Below, piece after piece: positions 1 to 10,995 of a stretch of DNA of 64,000 nucleotides. Positions within the stretch are counted from its first letter, which is position 1. Each line of letters starts with the position of its first letter. Source of the DNA: Physcia stellaris (Eukaryota; Ascomycota; Lecanoromycetes; Caliciales; Physciaceae); contig JABSSW010000028.1 of the NCBI GenBank assembly GCA_018902385.1, positions 372,001 to 436,000 of the forward strand. Reading direction: 5' to 3'. The translations under genes were made by a program, and so were the position numbers. The notes under the pieces were generated by a model, which was not told the DNA's origin, searched no databases, and saw only the letters and a program-made list of their open reading frames with translations.

Positions 1-1545
1 AACTGGATTGTGCTAAGTACAACCACCGAGCTGTTATCGAAGGTAACATGTGTACTTCCTACAGTACTCACAGCAAGAGGCCGTATCGACTGACTCCATT
101 ATTTATTAGGCATTTTCTGTGATAGACTATGGAGAGAAAACAGAAGTCTACTACCCGAAGTTGCGCCGGAAATCTTGAGCTTTGACAACCTCAAGAAGGC
201 CAAGAGAAGAACTTTGACCGTCTCTCGATCATAGTGTTCCTGTGAAACATTCCCTATCAAGGACATCGAGAAGTAAAGTACTCGTATGCCAGGAACAGGT
301 CGCACTCAACTAAGTTAAGATTTTACATCGTTCAAGCTCACGGTAAAAGGAGAGCTCGTTTTTGTAATAAGTCTACTATAACATTGTCTCCCCGCATTCT
401 TGTCCACTCACTGTAACTGCATTCACTGGTTGCCGTGAAGCCTTGCTTGACTTGCAGGCAAACGCTCTCCTTCCCTGAAGTACGTTACGAAACACCACCT
501 CGTCCCGCTACAAAGAACCACCACACTCCAACTCCTTTGCAGCCAGCGACCTCAACTTCTACTTCTCAGCTTCTGTCACTGCTGGCTTGTTGTCCTGCTG
601 GATATTGCTAGAACCCTAACACCCGGGAACGTGAATGCTGGTGTGAAGGAAGCAGTGATTTCAGCAAAAGCAATGTCGTCGAGGCAATCTGAGAACGATC
701 TCTAATACAGCTGCAAGTCTTTGCTCTGCTTTAACGGCGTCCACAGTAAGGTCCACTCCATTCCAAAGCGGAATAATATCAAAGGTTCATCTCTATCATG
801 TGATAGATGAGGAGTCTCGGCTTCACGATTCACCCATTTCGGATACAAATTACTAGCTTTTCCCCCTACCATTCTCTTCCCTTCACCTATTTCGCTAGAC
901 ACAACTATCTTCGGTAGATACCAAGATCCCTACCTGATTTTCCCGAGTCAAAGCCAACCAGAACTATACTGCTTTGCAAAAATTAGCTTTCCTGAGGCTG
1001 GGAGCCATTCTGGACATCTTTCGCAAGTTTTTGGTCAGTCCAATCTCTACAGAATCTGTAAGTGCGCAGGTTCTTCCTAGCTGACAACTTTTATTTCCCC
1101 CATCCTGGGTAAGCGTGACTCCACACTACTCCACTGTCAAATCCCAGAATCACGTCACAATTCCCCATCTACAACAGATCTTCAACACCGCAATCACGGT
1201 CACGGAACTCGGCTTCTCGTGTTCCGGGGCCAAGTCCCCACGGTTTTCTGTGTCTCGGAAACCGGAGCTTGTGTTTGTTGTTTGCACCTTCTCAATGGTT
1301 CAGCAGATTGTCGATCAGGGACACTTCCATTTCCCATTCTCGTGAAGTAGTCTACACATCATATCATCAAGTAGTCATTTCAGCAGATTAGAAATTGATT
1401 CATCATCTGCTGACTTCCCGATTTAGGTCGCGTCAGAAATCTCTTGCCTGGAAAGTCGCTTAAACCTGTGAGTGCTTCCCTTGGAAGGATGGATCCTTCT
1501 CTTTACGTCCTTGGATAAGCTCACAACGTTCCAGGAATAGCAACT
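1..1545. other. Left-edge intergenic stretch, no gene seen
   Basis: Both strands hold only short open stretches without recognisable protein motifs or consistent splice signals. The last few hundred bases are presumably the promoter and 5' leader of the DUF7918 gene starting at 1546. Nothing else is supportable. Confidence 0.5.
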
Positions 1546-3571
1546 ATGCGTTACACCAATGGTACCAAGAATAACGATGTCACGGCCGTCGTTCGCGCCG
1601 ACGGTCTTGACTGCCCTGAATTGCGCCGCTCGAGCGCAGGATCCAGCGGCCAGTGCTGGATCGCGGTGAAGTCTGGACAAGCTATATCTGTCTTCTGTGA
1701 CCTCAAGCTAGAGGCTAGTCAGTACCAAGTTGATCTGGTCGTTGACGGCGTGCTCCGAAATATCGTTGTGTCAACCGTTTGCCCAAGAAACGAAGATCGT
1801 GAAGAGATTGTCGAATTCTTTGAAGGCAACCACAAACATTTTCGTTCGCTCTTTAGGAGCCCTATGATTACCTCTAGAATCCCAGGTGCTTACATGTTCC
1901 CACCGGTAGAGCGCTTGCACTTACTGACGTCTATTATAGAACCGAAGAAAGGGGAAGAGCCCATCGTCTACGATGATTCGGACAACACCCGTGTCGGCAC
2001 TATCGAAATCCTTGTCTACAAATATGACATGGGCTACAATCATACTCGCCCTGCGGAGCTCCCGGAGAATGTGGTTGATTGGGAGGACTTGGAAGGGCCA
2101 GCTGGTTGCTCGGGCATTCAGCCTACCCATGAGGTTGTGTACGTCTCAAGTTATTTTTACACACCATAATTTACATGCTGATCTCGATATTACAGTATGG
2201 CCACCAAGAAGCGATTGAACGATACCGAGCGTCGTACCTGGAAAAATAAATCCGAAAAGCTTCCTATGGGCCATGCACCTTGGGCCTCTTTCAAGTTTTT
2301 GTACCGTCACGAAAGTTTGTATTTCCTTCCAGGTTGAAGATTAGATTCTGACGAGATAATCCAGCATCTCTGCAGGGAGCCGAGCTGATCGATCGTCGCC
2401 TTAACGTTGTTCCCACCGCAGCGGGACTGTCCTCCCTTAGGAAGGATCTTCTTTCGTTTCATAGCTCCGAGGAAGACAGGTATAGTCACTCCCTATAACT
2501 CTACTCCAGTCATTGTATAGGGCTTAGACTAATCCTGAGAAGCTCCACGAATGATCCCCGCTTCAACAACAACCCCTGGGTTGTCCGCGAGCGTAACGGA
2601 CTGCGGGAATACAAACAGATTCAAATCACTCCTAGCCAACCAGGCCCGCAAATTATTAGCACCAAGCGTGTTCCAAAGCGCCCTCGGTTGTCAAGGAAAA
2701 GCAAGAAGCCAGCGAAGCGCCGTTCGTCACGTCTAAATGACGATCTTGAGCTCGACCTTGACGACGATTCTGCAGATGAGTCAAACGTGGGGACTCCTAA
2801 CAAGCGTCTCAAACCCAACGTCGATGGACTCCGTGCTGAGGTTGAACAATTGCAAGCCCAGCGTGATGAAGCACGCCGCAATCTCGAAGAACAAATCGAG
2901 AACGGTGTGTTGAAGGTAAGCCAGGTGAACAGGTCTACTGTGAATGTTGGTGGCTAACACGGACGCAGTCGAAGGCTAAAAATGATCGTGCCGAAATGGT
3001 GGCTCACAAGGAGGCTCTTCAGCGTGAAATCGACTACATCAACATTGCGGTGGGGAAGTACAAGGTTGGTTGCCGCTGTAGCTTTTGCATCTCATCAGGA
3101 ACTGATAGTATCCAGGAGCGTGATGATGTTGTGTTTGACGGTCAGGATAATCCTATGGATTCAACCGAATCATCCGATGAATCAATGATGATTGATCCTG
3201 CGCTCCTCACTCCAGAGCGTTTGGATTCCGGATCAGATGACAGTTCAGTCTCGGGTGATTCTGTCGCAGCAATCGAGGTCAACCGGAGCTCAGATCATGA
3301 CAAACAGGTTTCGAAGAAGCCGGCATCCAAGCAACTAACCAGTCGTTCGCGCACCACGAAGGATCTTGCTACTTCCAACGATACTTCAGCTTCCGGGGCT
3401 GCTCTTACCGCGGGAAGATGCGCCCCCGTCAACGGTGCTGCGGCCCCCAAGAATGGCGTAACGACTGACGAGGCAACGGCCGTGAATGCTGCTGCAAAGA
3501 ACCTAGCCATTATTGAAGATGCCATGGCTGCTGATGGTGCTTTGGCAGGGGGAGAGGCGTCAGATCTCTAA
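1546..3571 (+). CDS. DUF7918 domain protein with acidic/basic tail
   Basis: Six exons give a 584-residue protein: 1546-2138, 2196-2314, 2365-2479, 2540-2915, 2969-3064, 3116-3571; all phases agree. The first ~265 residues resemble the fungal DUF7918 fold, including a conserved PWASFKFLYR-type stretch at the start of exon 2. The middle carries a basic KKPAKRR run and an acidic run (LELDLDDD), then a heptad-rich coiled-coil segment (EQLQAQRDEARRNLEEQ). The tail is Ser/Ala/Asp-rich and disordered. Nuclear location is inferred from the basic cluster only; function is unknown. The last intron (3065-3115, 51 nt) has no stop and is a multiple of three, so it could be missed or retained. The family is often expanded in fungi. 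Start is the first ATG ahead of the conserved domain. Confidence 0.72.
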
Positions 3572-4164
3572 AGGCCCTTCCACCAGCGTACGCATGACGA
3601 GGAGCCCAAACAATCGACTCCAGAGACCCCGGCACCTGCTAACCAAAAGTTTTTTTTTGTTTCTTCTAACGACCAACTCGTCTCACACCCCACAAACTAC
3701 TAAAAGAAAGCCTGGGTCTAGCTCGCCTTGAATGGCTAACTCGGTAAGGGATTGAGGATCACGTATCCACAGCTGCTTGTTTCATTTGCATGACTTTGTC
3801 CTTCATCATTAGAGTATACAGCAAGTTCAATGTTCTGCAAAAAAAGCCTGAGCGGTATCTGTCTGCCTCTCTTGCATGTTGGTGGCCATCTGGAGCAAAT
3901 CCTGGCAATGTTCGCTGCGAATATATCATGCTTACGGCTGTGTTCTTTATCTTAACTTAGACATCTTACCTTGCTTTAGCTGCTAGTTCGATCAAGCAAA
4001 TGCACGAATCAACCCGCATCGATCAAGGGTATTCGTAGTGAGTGAACTCAACGTTGCTTTTGGAGATAGAGATAAGTAGAATACACCAACATGATAATAC
4101 TACCCCCGTGACTCCAGCGCCCCGACACCATCGCCATGCCTTAAAGAGCGCCATCTCCCGTCCC
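3572..4164. other. Intergenic between convergent genes
   Basis: This holds the 3' flanks of the DUF7918 gene (+) and the HeH-like gene (-). It contains a T-rich run near 3650 and no supportable coding region. Confidence 0.5.
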
Positions 4165-4719
4165 TCATGCCCTCGGCGGTGGCTTCATGTTCGCATGCAC
4201 CCGCTCCAGAAGCTGTTCCCGCGTCGCTTTCCCACTCGGTAACAGACCCCTCTGATCACCGCCCGCCAGCGCGTCAGTCAATCCTGCCCCAAAACCCATA
4301 ACACGGAAATCAAGCTGGGAAAGCAAAGCCTCTTACCGCTTCAAGCCACCTTCTGATCTCTGAATCTGTCCACGTTGACGGGTCTGACAGTTTTAGCAAG
4401 GGATATGCGATTGGGAATGGCAGCTGCAGAGAGGGGAGAGAGAGAGGAGAGAGAGGGGGGAAAGAGGAGAGAATAGTACCTCCGGTAGGATCTTTGGCCG
4501 CTGGGAAGATGTCGCTGCCCCAGATTGACCAGGCTGCTGCTGCTGTGACTATCCCTGCGAAGCCTGGATGGGGGTAAGGGTTGTTAGTCTTTTATCTCAT
4601 TGGCGATTACAGTAGGAGGGAGGCTGTCTACCTAGGACTGCATTCTGTATTGCTCGGTCAGCGGATGGGAGTCTTTATGGGTCGGATGTAGATGTGTAGG
4701 TACTGACTCGAGATTGCAT
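4165..4719 (-). CDS. Small HeH/SAP-like fungal protein (80 aa), five exons
   Basis: Exons on the minus strand are 4708-4719 (12 nt), 4632-4644 (13 nt), 4480-4563, 4337-4383 and 4165-4251. Every junction is GT-AG and the phases close exactly into 80 codons plus stop. The N-terminal part is a short hydrophobic segment (GFAGIVTAAAAWSIWG) likely to be a membrane anchor. It is followed by WTDSEIRRWLEARGLLPSG and ATREQLLERV, the helix-extension-helix pattern of SAP/HeH/LEM-type DNA- or protein-binding motifs. I recall small fungal proteins of this shape (anchor plus HeH) as conserved hypotheticals; the function is unknown, and placement at a mitochondrial or nuclear membrane is inference. The first two exons are micro-exons and are the least certain part; exons 3-5 are firm. 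Confidence 0.75.
4426..4474. repeat. GA-rich low-complexity tract inside an intron
   Basis: An imperfect (GA)n/(GGA)n run lies in the third intron of the minus-strand HeH-like gene, where it reads as a long polypyrimidine tract. It may be only a splicing-associated pyrimidine tract or a microsatellite. Confidence 0.6.
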
Positions 4720-5083
4720 CGCTCGATCTAGGGGTGTTGGCATGATGATCGCTTTTTTTAGGAGGAGATGTAGGAGGAGTGTAATAGTACTGTAACAAGA
4801 AAGATGATCTCAGACAGCCAAGGTCATAAGAAGCTAGGTCAATAATCCAATATGTTGAGAATACTGCCCTCCGTACAAGGCAGCCACATTCGACATGCAG
4901 CATAAGTACTAGCGCGTTCGAAGCGCCACAGCCACGGCTCCTCCCGCCGCTAAGGGCTTCGCTTAGCTACCCACGATGCCAATTGCCAAGATCTAAATTG
5001 AGGCCGAGCAACCACCCTCGGAAACTTCGCGCCAGCGACATCGACGCCCAACCGATCCTCACTCTCTCCTCAGGTTGCCCATC
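4720..5083. promoter_or_regulatory. Short divergent promoter, HeH-like gene and eL38
   Basis: The two start codons face away from each other, 364 nt apart. A CAG at 5071-5073 just ahead of the eL38 ATG could be the acceptor of a 5' UTR intron, common in fungal ribosomal protein genes; this is inference. Confidence 0.4.
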
Positions 5084-5615
5084 ATGCCCCAAGAAGTCTC
5101 CGACATCAAGAAGTTCATCGAGATCTGCCGGCGGAAGGATGCCTCCTGTAAGTGCCCCATCCCATCCATTCCCCCAAACCCTCCCAACTCAGTGAGGAGC
5201 TCTCCACTCGAAGGGACCAGAATTGAGACATTGACACTTGAATATTGAGAATTGGGCTGATAAGACTACAGCTGCGCGCATAAAACGCAATCGCAAGTCC
5301 CAGCAGGTCAAGTTCAAAGTCCGGTGTCACCGCTTCCTGTACACGCTCGTCCTGAAGGATTCGGATAAGGCGGATAAGTTGAAGCAGAGTTTACCTCCTA
5401 GTAGGTCCCCCTATCCTCTGGAAGCTCGGTGACCACGGGGACGAGGCGTGAGATGGGAATGGGGTTTGCTGGGAAGGGAAGGGCGGTTTGGAGAGAAGGA
5501 GGAGAGGGGAGATGTGGGGGTTTTGAGAAAAGTTGTGCTGACGAAAGGCGCTGCATTAGGTCTTACGATCAATGATGTACCGAAGAAAAATAAGAAGGGG
5601 AAGAGGGTGGCATAA
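5084..5615 (+). CDS. RPL38: 60S ribosomal protein eL38
   Basis: Three exons (5084-5147, 5272-5400, 5560-5615) encode 82 residues. The protein has the eL38 landmarks: a start [19 protein letters not shown], then [30 protein letters not shown], and a lysine-rich tail KKNKKGKR. It is a structural protein of the large cytosolic ribosomal subunit and matches the family's usual length of 70-82 residues, with the basic extension usual in filamentous fungi. All splice sites are GT-AG and the phases close. It is divergent from the HeH-like gene on the left. Confidence 0.95.
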
Positions 5616-6831
5616 TTGATGGGCGTTGAGAGTTGAATGCTAGGGAGGGAATCTGATGGCCTCGTGAGATTAAACTATGGGAACACCATTAGAAGAGCAT
5701 AGCGGCTACGGAATCTCAATTGAGGCATCAGAAGCCTCTCCAACCCCTTGAAGGTCGTCAGGACAACGGAAATGCAGTTTCATATTTCCTGTAGCATTCA
5801 TGGTCAACCCAGCTCACGAAATTATCTCGGCTATTGACCGTTCATTTCCCTACTGATTGACCATTCAGATAGGGAAACTACCAGTTGTAAACATTCCACG
5901 CCTCACATCCTCATGCCCCGGAGCTGCGACCAGAATCTCAGTATCCCCTAACCCTCTCTCTTCAACGAAGCGATCCTAAAGCGCGAAAGGAAAAAAGATC
6001 GAGAGGCTGCAGAGTTGGGCTACCCGTGACCCACCAATTGTACAGTTGCTTCTTACCATACATTCAGACTTATTCCTGCGGTTAATAGTAGAAGGTTGCC
6101 TTCCGAGCCGCGATAGTGCTGCTTCGCTAACGAAGCTTCAAAGACAAATGTCAGCTAAAACATTCTTAAATGCATCTCATCCTTTGCTGAGAGGTTGTTC
6201 ATGGGAAAGTACATCCGTTGTGATTTTTGAATCGAACGTAGATACGCCTTGATAGATGCTAGATGAGCTCGGACGTTCGTGAGTAGTACTGGTATTTTGA
6301 GTGATAACCAAAAGTCAAATGTTGATGAAAACACTGATTTTAGAGCACTGAAGCATCTGCCGCACACACGCCTCCCCAGGCAGATATCATACGGCTCGGC
6401 ATGTCCAGCAAACGACAATACGTACTCACGATCAGATGAAACAGATTTCTCTAGGTGATCGAACGAAATTGAGAACGGCAATGGTGAAGGCTCAATCATT
6501 GAGGTAGTCGCCGTTGCAGGAAAGTCCATTGAGTTAGTCATCTTTGATGTGTCCTCTGGTTGTTTCCAAGCTGTGAGATCCCATCTTCGTATGCTCCACT
6601 CGATGCGTATTCTAGGCCCGCGTTCCCTTGGGCCAGCTATTTTCTAAGAATCGTTATATCAGTAAACAGTCCAAGTGTTTGCGTGTCAAAAAGAAGGCCA
6701 ACATACTTGGCTTGACAGATTCGCACAAGCGCGTTCTCGGTCAAGGAGGAGGTACTAGGCTGAGCTCCAGCGTTGGTACTGTATGATAGCAAGCTTCAAC
6801 AATTTCCAATTTCTTTAAAATCATATCGTCC
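5616..6831. other. Intergenic, no convincing gene
   Basis: About 1.2 kb between the 3' ends of eL38 and polymerase delta subunit 2. A minus-strand open frame at 6155-6541 shows no recognisable domain and no support beyond its length, so I do not call it. Confidence 0.45.
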
Positions 6832-8545
6832 TCATTCATCGACACTAAATCGAAGGACCTCGGTCTCTAGGGTATCTGTATCAAGCAGAACGATCTCGCC
6901 AGTGTCCCTAAATATAGGAACAGCGATGAGGCGGACAGTCTGTCCGGCAGGTCCTTCAATGACAGTCGTCTCGTATCTAGGTTGGTTGCCAACAAAGTAT
7001 ACATGTGGACACTCTTCAATGACAAATTGGTCCTTGTCTTGAAAAGGATAGCACCCTGTAAAGTAGGCAATATCAGGTTAACCATTTGAGTATCCTGGGG
7101 ATACGTGATTTTGCCCTTACATAGTGTGTCTGGCGCTGTTGGGGCGCCACACCTCCACCTCAGCAAGCTCTCCATCATTTCTAGACGTTCATCTCCTTCG
7201 ACGTACTTGAAGACATCATTAATTGGCTGCCCTCCGTTACCCATGATTCTCCAGCCGTCAATGTCTCCTTCCCAAGGATTCGTCACGCTGTCAAACCAGC
7301 CAGGTTCTTCTGAGCCAGGTATATTCGCATAATTTCGGCTTCGTGGAAACATTGCAGGGTGTATAGGCTGCTGTGGGAGTGAAACGTTCGCTGGATCGCT
7401 TTCTCCTGGTAGGATGGTGATAGGTATTGAAGGCAACAGCGTAGCAAGAAAATTGTCAAGATGGATTGTAGGTGCAGGATTGTAAGCTGCAGAATCGTAA
7501 CCATACTTCTTGCTCGCCTTCTTGTCAGACACCTCGTCCCGAGGAGCCAAAGGAGTCGCTTCCTTAATGGAATTACCAGCTATTATCAATCGTGAGATCT
7601 TACTGACGCCCTGTTGTTCGTCCCCGTCACAGGTCTCACCCACCAGATACTCCATCAGTAAATCCATGGCGAGGCTGTCGGCTTCGTCGCCCGTGATATT
7701 AAGGCCGCTTACTATGGCCACCTTCCCGCCAGTTTGTCGGACCTCATTCTTTATTTTCGTCTTTGCACTGCCATTCGACACAGCGATATCACCGTCTCGT
7801 CGTTCCCAACGCTGTGGTTGACGTGGTAGATCGGGCACCTTCATGTCGACAACTTCGAAGTCCCCATTTGCATTCTCGGTTCCCATCATAGCAACGATAC
7901 ACCCAGTCACAAGCATCGAGGTCTGTAAGATGGTTCCAATGAGACGCAATCTTCCTGACTCGTCTTCAAGCATAGTCTGGTCTTGTCCGGACTGAGAGAT
8001 GTATTTTTCGCGCGGAGGGGGTGCAGATATCCAGTGCTAGACTTTGGTGAGCAGTGTTGGATTGGATCCATGCAGACTGATATCTCACATCTTTCGATAT
8101 GTCGTCCAAGATATTCGGCTTCAGGGGCATGTCTTTGTAGACTGTTCCGGCAACCCAGCAGAACTCTCCTTGCCTGACATCAAGCACTCTTTCGACTCGG
8201 CGCACAATCTCCCCTGCTATCTGGAAAATTGAGTATCTATGCTGTGGTTGCTGGGTTCGATAAGAGCGGTACCTCGGCTCCATCCCAAGCATCCGCAGCG
8301 ATTTCTTCCACGGAGGGCTTTAACATTGCGAGGCGCAAGAAGTACATGTCGCCATATTGCTGCTGGTAATGTTTCTGATCCCCTTTGGCTAATTTGAAGC
8401 TGTGTAAGGGGCTATAGTTGGATGGTTGTCGTTCATGGATTTGATAATCGGACCCATTTCTGAAATATCAGTCATGTCCCAATATAGCGACATGGGCAAC
8501 GTACGAGAAGGCTTGCAACAGGTCCTCAGTATGACCTCTGGCCAT
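6832..8545 (-). CDS. POL31: DNA polymerase delta subunit 2 (small regulatory subunit)
   Basis: Five exons (8505-8545, 8273-8459, 8089-8220, 7121-8036, 6832-7055) join in phase to 499 residues. The B-subunit landmarks are clear: MYFLRLAMLKP; VLDVRQGEFCWVAGTVYKDM; the OB-fold segment HWISAPPPREKY; DQTMLEDESGRLRL; then the calcineurin-like phosphoesterase region (KVAIVSGLNITG, PITILPGESDPANVSLPQQP, NYANIPG) and the C-terminal block CPHVYFVGNQPRYETTVIEG. The phosphoesterase fold of this family is inactive and serves as a scaffold, bridging the catalytic subunit to Pol32 and PCNA at nuclear replication forks. Length fits the family (460-510). The start is the ATG in a 41-nt first exon. The yeast name is used as a symbol by homology. 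Confidence 0.93.
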
Positions 8546-9326
8546 TGTAGGGGGTGTGTAACAAGACCAAGCTTGTATCTACTGGGTCATTACTACACCA
8601 GCTGAGCCTAGGACTGGGACTGGAGAGATAGTGCTGCAGTCCATAAATCGGGCGCGTCGAGGCCCAAGTTACCTTAAGAACGCGAAAATCGTGGGGTGAC
8701 GGAAGCTAACGGTCTTTAGCGTCAAGCCTAAAGTTTAGGGTTACTCTTTGCGCATCCCCAGGAACAGCATAAGAGTGTGGAAATTCGCTTTGGTCGACTT
8801 CTCCACTGGACGATCTGGATAGCAACCCAATCGCAAATGAAGTACCCGTAATGATGAGTAATTGGTATGGAGTTCCGGAAACAGGGTTAGATCCTGAGCT
8901 GAGGCGAATGGAACACGAGATACCTGGTTTGAACTTAGCTTTCCAGTGATCAATACAGATATCTTCATCTGAGGTGAAGACTGAAAACCCAAGTCAGCGT
9001 GATGCAGGAACGTCAATGCCATGTGATGCCCAAGGTACTTGCCGTAAGAGCCTCTTAAAATCATAGTGGGGTAACGCAGCCAAGAGGCCGAAAACAAGGA
9101 AGCCACGAGGAACAGGGTCACAGTAGCTAACCTCATGCTTCATAAATATCTGGCACAGTCGAATAACTTCCTCAATCAAACCTTGGACCATCAGCGAAAA
9201 CGATCAATCCTGTAGGAATCCCAGGGTAAAGCTCTGTAACGAAGTATCGACAACTGATACCTTCTCTAGCACTCAAACGAATAAGGACTCTCTAGAATTC
9301 ACTTGACATTTGGGCGAAATAACATC
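8546..9326. promoter_or_regulatory. Divergent promoter region, POL31 and small Gly-rich gene
   Basis: 781 nt between two divergent starts. Minus-strand open frames near 8741-9191 have no domain or splice support. I see no individual control sites I can name. Confidence 0.35.
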
Positions 9327-9838
9327 ATGGACTACCGTACGTGTCCCTGGAACCTATTTCCTGTCCCTGTATTCTGGTTCGGAGACACCTGACGCAGAGC
9401 AAAATGTCCAGAAGGGTGCTGACATCTGATTCCAACAGTCAAGAACGCCGCGGGCATGGGTGACAACAAGCAGACGGGGACCACTCAGCCCACAGAGCAG
9501 AGCGGAGAACAGAGCTCTGGTGGAGGTGGCTTCATGGGAGGCATTGGCGACAAGCTGAACTCCGCTGCTGGAGGAGGCAAGGAGAGTGAGAAGAACGAGG
9601 ACTACCTGGATAAGGGTAAGTACATGCAGCATCTCTTCCTAGGCCCCGTTATTGTATCTCTTTCGTTGAACTTCTTGCAGGCGTCGACATGGTCCAGCAA
9701 TATGGTTTTGGAGCGGGCGATCAAAGCAACGAATCTGCCGTTGAACAGGCAAAGGATGAGCAGATCTCCGATTTTATCCGTGGGCAGTATAAGAGCAAGA
9801 CCGGGAAGGATATCCCCATTGAGGACAAAGAGCGTTGA
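9327..9838 (+). CDS. Small glycine-rich conserved fungal protein (114 aa)
   Basis: Three exons (9327-9336, 9439-9615, 9681-9838) give 114 residues. The first exon is 10 nt and yields MDYL-KNA across the junction. A Gly/Ser/Gln-rich stretch (GGGGFMGGIGDKLNSAAGGG) is followed by ESEKNEDYLDKGVDMVQQYG, QAKDEQISDFIRGQYKS and a short acidic end. I recall this layout (MDFLKNA..., GGGKESEK.EDYLDKGVD, DEQISDFIR) from a widespread family of small ascomycete proteins, some annotated as stress- or DNA-damage-responsive; the role is not established. No signal peptide or membrane segment is seen. The conserved C-terminal half may form an amphipathic helix. It converges on the DsbA-like gene, with only 158 nt between stops. 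Confidence 0.82.
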
Positions 9839-9996
9839 GCAGTCATGATGAGGAGCCGATGCGGAAGAAGAAACTATGAGCATCATGGCGCTGCCTTATC
9901 GGAATTTTGGAGGAAGATTTGAGCTCCTGTGAGGCAACTATTGCTACAGCTGGTAGAGTTACAGAACTATCCTTAAGTCCTCAGCAAAATGCTCTT

Positions 9997-10995
9997 CTAG
10001 AGCATTGCTCTCCAGCCGCCATCCTTCATCGTGCCACTCATCGGTCTGGCAAGCCCCAAGTGATCTGTGACCTGGCCAATATGGTCGAATCCCCAGTAGC
10101 ACTCAGTGTTGCCCTCAGAGTCCGTAGCTAGCGAATCAACGAAAGTCAGAAAGCAAGAAGATCAGCAGCTGAGATTTAACCCACCGACAAAGTAAGGAAG
10201 CCCAAAGCTACCGTCTTCCAGCGCATTATCAGTGTTCGCTAATAGCAATTTCTTCACTTCGTCACTCGTGCTCTACAATTCTCGATCTTTAGCATGTAGG
10301 CAGAAATGGGCGGCAATGAAAGGGTTTACCTTTGCTATAATTTCTCTGGCCCCATCGTCGCCGTGGATAGAAGTGAGTATGTTCGAGAGAAGATCCTTCG
10401 AAACAATATTCTGGCATTCTGCAAACGATGCATGATACAGCGCCGCGAGTGTAGGTATCAGCGTTTGAGGGTTAAGGAGGGTGATTGCACACAATGCTCG
10501 TTGAACCTGAGACTCTTAGTTTATACCCCATTTCCAGTACAACTGGTGCCCCACGCTTATCGTGTTCTTTGGAAACCCCGGTGGCATCTGTTCATTCATT
10601 GGAACTCCGAATAGTTTCGCCCACCGAAGGCGCTCTTTGTTGATGAACTTGTCCTTGTCTGCACCGGGATTCAGTGGCGCTTCTGTTGGGACGTCTTTAT
10701 CGACGTACTCTTCACGTCAAGGGGCATGACGTTGTTACATGCTTTCATGATACCCCCTCTTCGCGTAGACCAGGTTAGCTGCAATATTAAAAGCTGCTCA
10801 TAGCGCAGACTACCGTGATCACTTTGATATAAAATTTAGGAGAATCGGTACTCACAGGAACACAGGTACGAAAATGATATCACAGGGTTTAAAAACCGGA
10901 GACGTCTATCAAGTAGTGTGGATCAGCTTCCATTCAGTAAGGTACGAAGAGTTATTATCCAGTGCCAGGTAAGCTGTTCGATATAGTCCGGTCAT
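9997..10995 (-). CDS. DsbA/GST-kappa family thioredoxin-fold protein (2-hydroxychromene-2-carboxylate isomerase-like)
   Basis: Exons that close in phase, from the 5' side: 10856-10905, 10709-10758, 10555-10658, 10330-10506, 10185-10272, 9997-10127. Family marks are FKPCDIIFVPVFLGGIMKA, then NKDKFINKERLRWAKLFGVP, VQRALCAITLLNP, ALYHASFAE, DNALEDGSFGLPYFVATD and CYWGFDHIGQVTDHLGL, the pattern of fungal DsbA-like/GSTK proteins, which act on small electrophiles with glutathione in mitochondria or peroxisomes. The 5' end is unresolved: a first exon from an ATG at 10995 (reading TAYLALDNN, near the expected AYLAF) is plausible but its junction into 10905 does not close. The introns are all short and all signals downstream are intact, so I treat the gene as probably functional with an unsolved first exon; a decayed N-terminus is the alternative. 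Confidence 0.7.

Noticed and set aside
6155-6541. Minus-strand open frame of 128 codons
   Set aside because: No domain, no splice context and no conserved-looking segments; likely chance in intergenic DNA.
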